Source: Coccinella septempunctata (Eukaryota; Arthropoda; Insecta; Coleoptera; Coccinellidae). From it: a stretch of 64,000 bases of DNA. A program made the position numbers and the translations under genes. Positions 60,076 to 64,000 of the stretch are shown one piece after another (the first letter of the stretch is position 1; each line of letters starts with the position of its first letter). A model generated the notes under the pieces. That model was given only the letters and a program-made list of their open reading frames with translations. It was not told the origin of the DNA and searched no databases. The stretch spans positions 28,252,501 through 28,316,500 of the forward strand of contig NC_058196.1 of NCBI RefSeq assembly GCF_907165205.1, written 5' to 3'.

Positions 60076-60294
60076 TAGATATCAGAAAGTAAACAAAGCA
60101 CATGTTTTCCTGAGTATTTTTTATGTAGGGCAGCAATTGAGAGGAGTTGGGAGCTTTGGCAGTGGAGATTTATGGATGTTCAACACAATAGATGGAAATA
60201 CAACAGATGAATATAAATATTTAATATCAGATAGAAAAAACCACTACAGAAGAGAATTTATTCACACAATGAATCACTAGTATGTTTATATTAC

Positions 60295-60300
60295 AATAAA
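60295..60300 (+). terminator. Candidate polyadenylation signal of the ATPase gene
   Basis: AATAAA 220 bp past the stop codon at 60073-60075, within AT-rich sequence. First canonical hexamer downstream. Confidence 0.6.
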
Positions 60301-63300
60301 ACTATAAATATTTGATGTTTCAATAGCCCTTTCTACCCCTGAACCTCTGACGAGCATCCAGCTGAAAAAACTTGCAGTTAATGAATGAATCGTTCAATAA
60401 TCAGCTTATGATTGGAATTCTCTTTAAACATAATTATATCAAGGATTGTGAAGAATATTCTACCTGACAAAACCAATTGAAAATAATTAATTGTTAGAGA
60501 TTCAGAAAACTATGTTATTCAGATCATTTTATGAACTTCAGCATACTTGATCGAATTAAATGCATGAAACTTTTTCTGCTAGTTTCCCATCATTGAGAAT
60601 AATTGATATCTCTCATATTTCATTTATAATACACGGATGTGTGTTCTGGATGTACCTTAACGCATATACACTCACCAAAGACCTCTTACATTCGAAAAAA
60701 GTATATCTCAATGCCTGACATTCTGATGGCACTGTACCATCAGTAACTTTCAAACATTCCCTCGGGGTTTTCTTATACTACAAAAAAATCATAAGAATTT
60801 GGTGGAAATCGAGCATTTTCTTTCTGTTTCAAGTATGTACCTTCTGACAGCATTCACTCTCCAAAAGACACATTTTCAAATCAGCCCTAACTCCAGCACA
60901 GGCAGATTTATCTGCCAACCTTTCGTTCTCATTCTCATATCGCATCATCTTCTAAAAATGGGAATAATTTTTATGCTGTGTTTGTAATAGCGAAAATCAC
61001 AGATAGCAGAGTAGAAACCGAAAGCTTCATAAGGTACTTACGAAATATTTTTATGTTTTTCAACGTTTGAGTGAAGAAAATTGACAACAAATTGCAGGTT
61101 AGGTTAGGGTCACCATAGAAATCTGAGTACCTCTTCTGTCAAATGTCAAAACAAAGACAGGTGTGATTTTCTTCCCTAGAGGCAGACTCTCTGAAAGGAG
61201 ACTAGAGGGAAAAAACCTCGACGCACATGTTTATAACAAAATGCCGGAACAGATTAATACAAAATGGGCGCCCATAACTAGACAAATAATTTAATATTCT
61301 ACCAATCATATATTCCTATCCCAGTGACTCTGAAAACTGGTCACATTACTGAACATTTGATTAAAAGGATGAGGTTGGAGCTAAGCAGGGGTTGAAGTTT
61401 TATTCCCAGAAAATGAGGGTACCCAATTAAAAATCAATTGGCGAGTTTCAGTGTTTTCAGTTTGAGTTATCGATTGAAGAAATATTAATTTTATTCCAGA
61501 CTTATTATACCTAGGCTGTATATATGTAAATGAATAAAATTGTCCGCATTTTTTGAGTTTTTTGGATTATGTGCGTTATCTGAACCTAATCAACTCCTTT
61601 TACAATTATTTTTGTCAGTATGTATGTCTGTCTGTTTGTCCGGGATGATCTCTGATCGGCTCAAGCGATTTTCACAGGACTTAAAATGAGGACTGTCCAA
61701 GAAAGACTTATTTTTCAACACCACACCATTCCGTCGTCATCTTGAATGAAGTCTAATCAACCACTCCTTTGAAAGAATGAAAAGAAAGTATTTTTATTAC
61801 ATTCCTACCATTTACATCAATGGCGATATGTCGAAATGTCATTTGTCAAAAATGACATCATGGACCCTCATAAGCTATAATTCATTGAAAAGCGAGGGGA
61901 CAATTCGTTGGAGTGTTTCATGATCATTCGAAAAACTCTTTATTGACAAAAACACCATCAATTCAATAATTCAAGGAAGGGTTCAAAGTTATTGCCTCTT
62001 TAAATATTCCAACATGACATTTCACTCCTTTCCAATGCGCTTCAGTTCGGTTGAGCAATAAATGAAAATTCAGTAATAAAACCCAAGTCGTGAGACACCC
62101 CTGAGCAGTGAAACAACGAGAAAGAAAAATGCCTTTTTTTCGATGCTTTCAAGATTTCATTTCAGGGCCATCAACGGTATGATACAAAAAATTATTGGGG
62201 TCTAGTGTGTTATGAATTTAATTAATTTCTTTTATTTACTTCCACGAAATCAATCCCTTGGAGGGAAAAAACGAAAATTAATTATAAATTATTCATGACT
62301 CAAAATTATCATAAACTAGTAGCGGGCATTGAGAAAAATCGATACCGTGTAGTTTTTCAGATAATCACGAACTCACATTAACTAGGTTAATGCCCGTTCA
62401 CATGCACCCTAAATCACCGATAAAGGCTCGTTTAAAAATCTCCGAAAGATCACACATAATGGAGAATATCTTTTTTATTTGAATTTATGACGCAAAACTG
62501 CCGCACCCGCTAAGCGCAAAGCGACATTTGGCGCGCAACGAACTTATTCTCCGTTCTGCTATTTGTGCGAATTTCTGTTCGGTTGCCGCTTCTCTGGATT
62601 GACGCATTGCGGGCAAACTTCGTCCAATCGGACACCGACGATCCAGCGACGTACGTGGTAAACATGCCCCACCCGTAGCGGAATACTACGCGGCGATCTG
62701 TAGATCCAGAAAATATCGAAACATCCTGCAGCTTTCTCGTTTTGAAATACATATGCCCGCACTATGAGGTGTTTTAACTGGCCTGTTTCAGAATTCGGCG
62801 GATTTAAGGAATATTTCTGAAGTATTTCGTATCCGGAATTTGAATCGGCGTAGGAATAATTACTGGTCTATGGTGTAGTTTCTCTGCTTTGGCGGTAGAG
62901 TTTCGCATGGTAGCGTCATAACCGCATTTGCGGGAACTGTAACTTTGTAACTTCGGCTATCGATGTTGTGCGAACGAATGTCAGACATCTACAGTTCGAG
63001 TATGCAATGATTGTCGATCTAGAACACGTCACACTATTCCTCATACTCTCTAGACGGCAAAAATCATATTTTTTAGGATTATAATCAATTGGCTACCTGA
63101 ACAGCCGAGTACAGCAAGAAAACATGAGAGAAAATAAAGCAAACATGATATAAGATACAGCAAGTTTCATGAATTGAAATTTCATTAAAATGGAAGAAGC
63201 CTTTTGTATAGCCAAAATTGATCATCTTCAATAGTCAATTAATTTTTTTTTTTGAGAAAACTCGAGACAGAATCCTTCTGCCTTATTTTTCAATATCATT

Positions 63301-64000
63301 ATATATTTTTTATTATTATTTAATTATAGGCAACCTATTTAATCAGCCTTCAGCTACAACAGTCTCTAGACATTTCCAAAATGTTGCAATCTATGATTTA
63401 TGACTTGTCGGTTCCATAAATCTTGTTATCACCAAGCAACCCCCACCCACTATAGAAAGTTTTGCCAAATGAACAATTGCTTTAAGGTACCGCCTTTCAG
63501 GGGGTAATTGAAAAATGTAAGCCATTCCATTGGTCATCGATGAGGGCGGTACTGTAAATACAGAATTACCAAATGCCATGAATTTTCAGAAAGTTTACTT
63601 TAGAATTCGGATACGGCAATGGCTGCCATAGACCACTGAAATGAGTTAAATGCATCGGTTATTTATGGCCTGTTCTGATATTGCTGGTTTTACTGGACCG
63701 CAATCTAATAACAATAGAACTCTAACGACTGGGCCAATAGGCATCGTCTCTGAAATACTGACAGTACTGTTCAGGAATATCGGAACAGATGGTATGTCTT
63801 ATGGAATGAAAATTTTGAAAATCTCAGATATTTCCTCGGGTGCTGAAATATTAGCACCTACGTCTTTGATAAAGGAATATGCCACTGAAAACCGTTAAAT
63901 AATATTTTACTTTTCTTCTGTGTATATAATGCGATTGTTACTATGTTCTGAATTCTATTGATATTCCTGCAGAAGAGTGTTTTTTTTCGTAATGCATGCA
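60301..64000. other. No gene seen; non-coding
   Basis: Short frames only. 61615-61690 (TATGTCTGTCTGTTTGTCCG followed by GGGATGATC) looks like part of an interspersed element. 62490-62770 is distinctly GC-richer (CCGCACCCGCTAAGCGCAAA), repeat-free and could be a conserved or regulatory element. The frames near 63391-63579 (-) and 63650-63898 (+) have no recognisable motif. Confidence 0.35.

Noticed and set aside
63650..63898. 82-codon plus-strand frame at the window end
   Set aside because: No motif and no upstream exon; left uncalled.

Overview
This is eukaryotic, AT-rich, intron-rich and transposon-rich DNA, almost certainly from an insect. The evidence is an insect-type Dpr immunoglobulin exon, Na+/K+-ATPase and UBE3A genes with many short GT-AG introns, several mariner and PIF/Harbinger relics, and no bacterial gene organisation. 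A beetle is plausible, but the window does not prove the order.

Layout. (1) 1-24.2 kb has no gene I can support. It is probably intronic or upstream DNA of the Dpr gene. It holds four mariner copies (two on each strand), two 5'-truncated RTE-like LINE copies, a foldback MITE family with about 80-bp inverted ends (two copies later split by a mariner and by a LINE), a TA-flanked element with 45-bp inverted ends, and a near-palindrome of about 870 bp. (2) 24.2-24.9 kb (+) carries the last two exons of a Dpr-family cell-surface Ig protein with a GPI-type tail. (3) 29.4-35.1 kb (-) is a complete UBE3A/E6-AP ubiquitin ligase. I could join 13 coding exons with every splice phase agreeing (883 aa; AZUL zinc finger and catalytic Cys present). 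(4) 35.1-39.5 kb is a divergent intergenic region with a PIF/Harbinger element (TTA target duplication) and a foldback MITE. (5) 39.5-60.1 kb (+) is a complete 15-exon Na+/K+-ATPase alpha-subunit paralogue (1017 aa). (6) 60.1-64 kb shows no supported gene.

The most unusual part is the ATPase gene. Its 8.4-kb first intron holds a 7-copy 175-bp tandem array and, on the opposite strand, two whole genes. One encodes a CUB-like/LDLa single-pass membrane protein (317 aa). The other encodes a 696-aa secreted protein with a duplicated 54-residue Cys module (C-x3-C-x21-C-x2-C-W), a Gly/His-rich region, an acidic Glu/His/Gln repeat region and an unrecognised Cys-containing C-terminal domain. Its 5.7-kb fourth intron is nearly all satellite: about 37 copies of a 125-bp repeat, with a local 874-bp higher-order period and older diverged copies at both edges. 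The ATPase keeps all catalytic and ion-site motifs I looked for, but differs at classical cardiotonic-steroid contact positions (Arg at position 111, Phe at 108, Ile at 797 in mammalian numbering). That suggests a steroid-insensitive or specialised pump. All exon joins were made by eye from GT/AG sites and reading phase.
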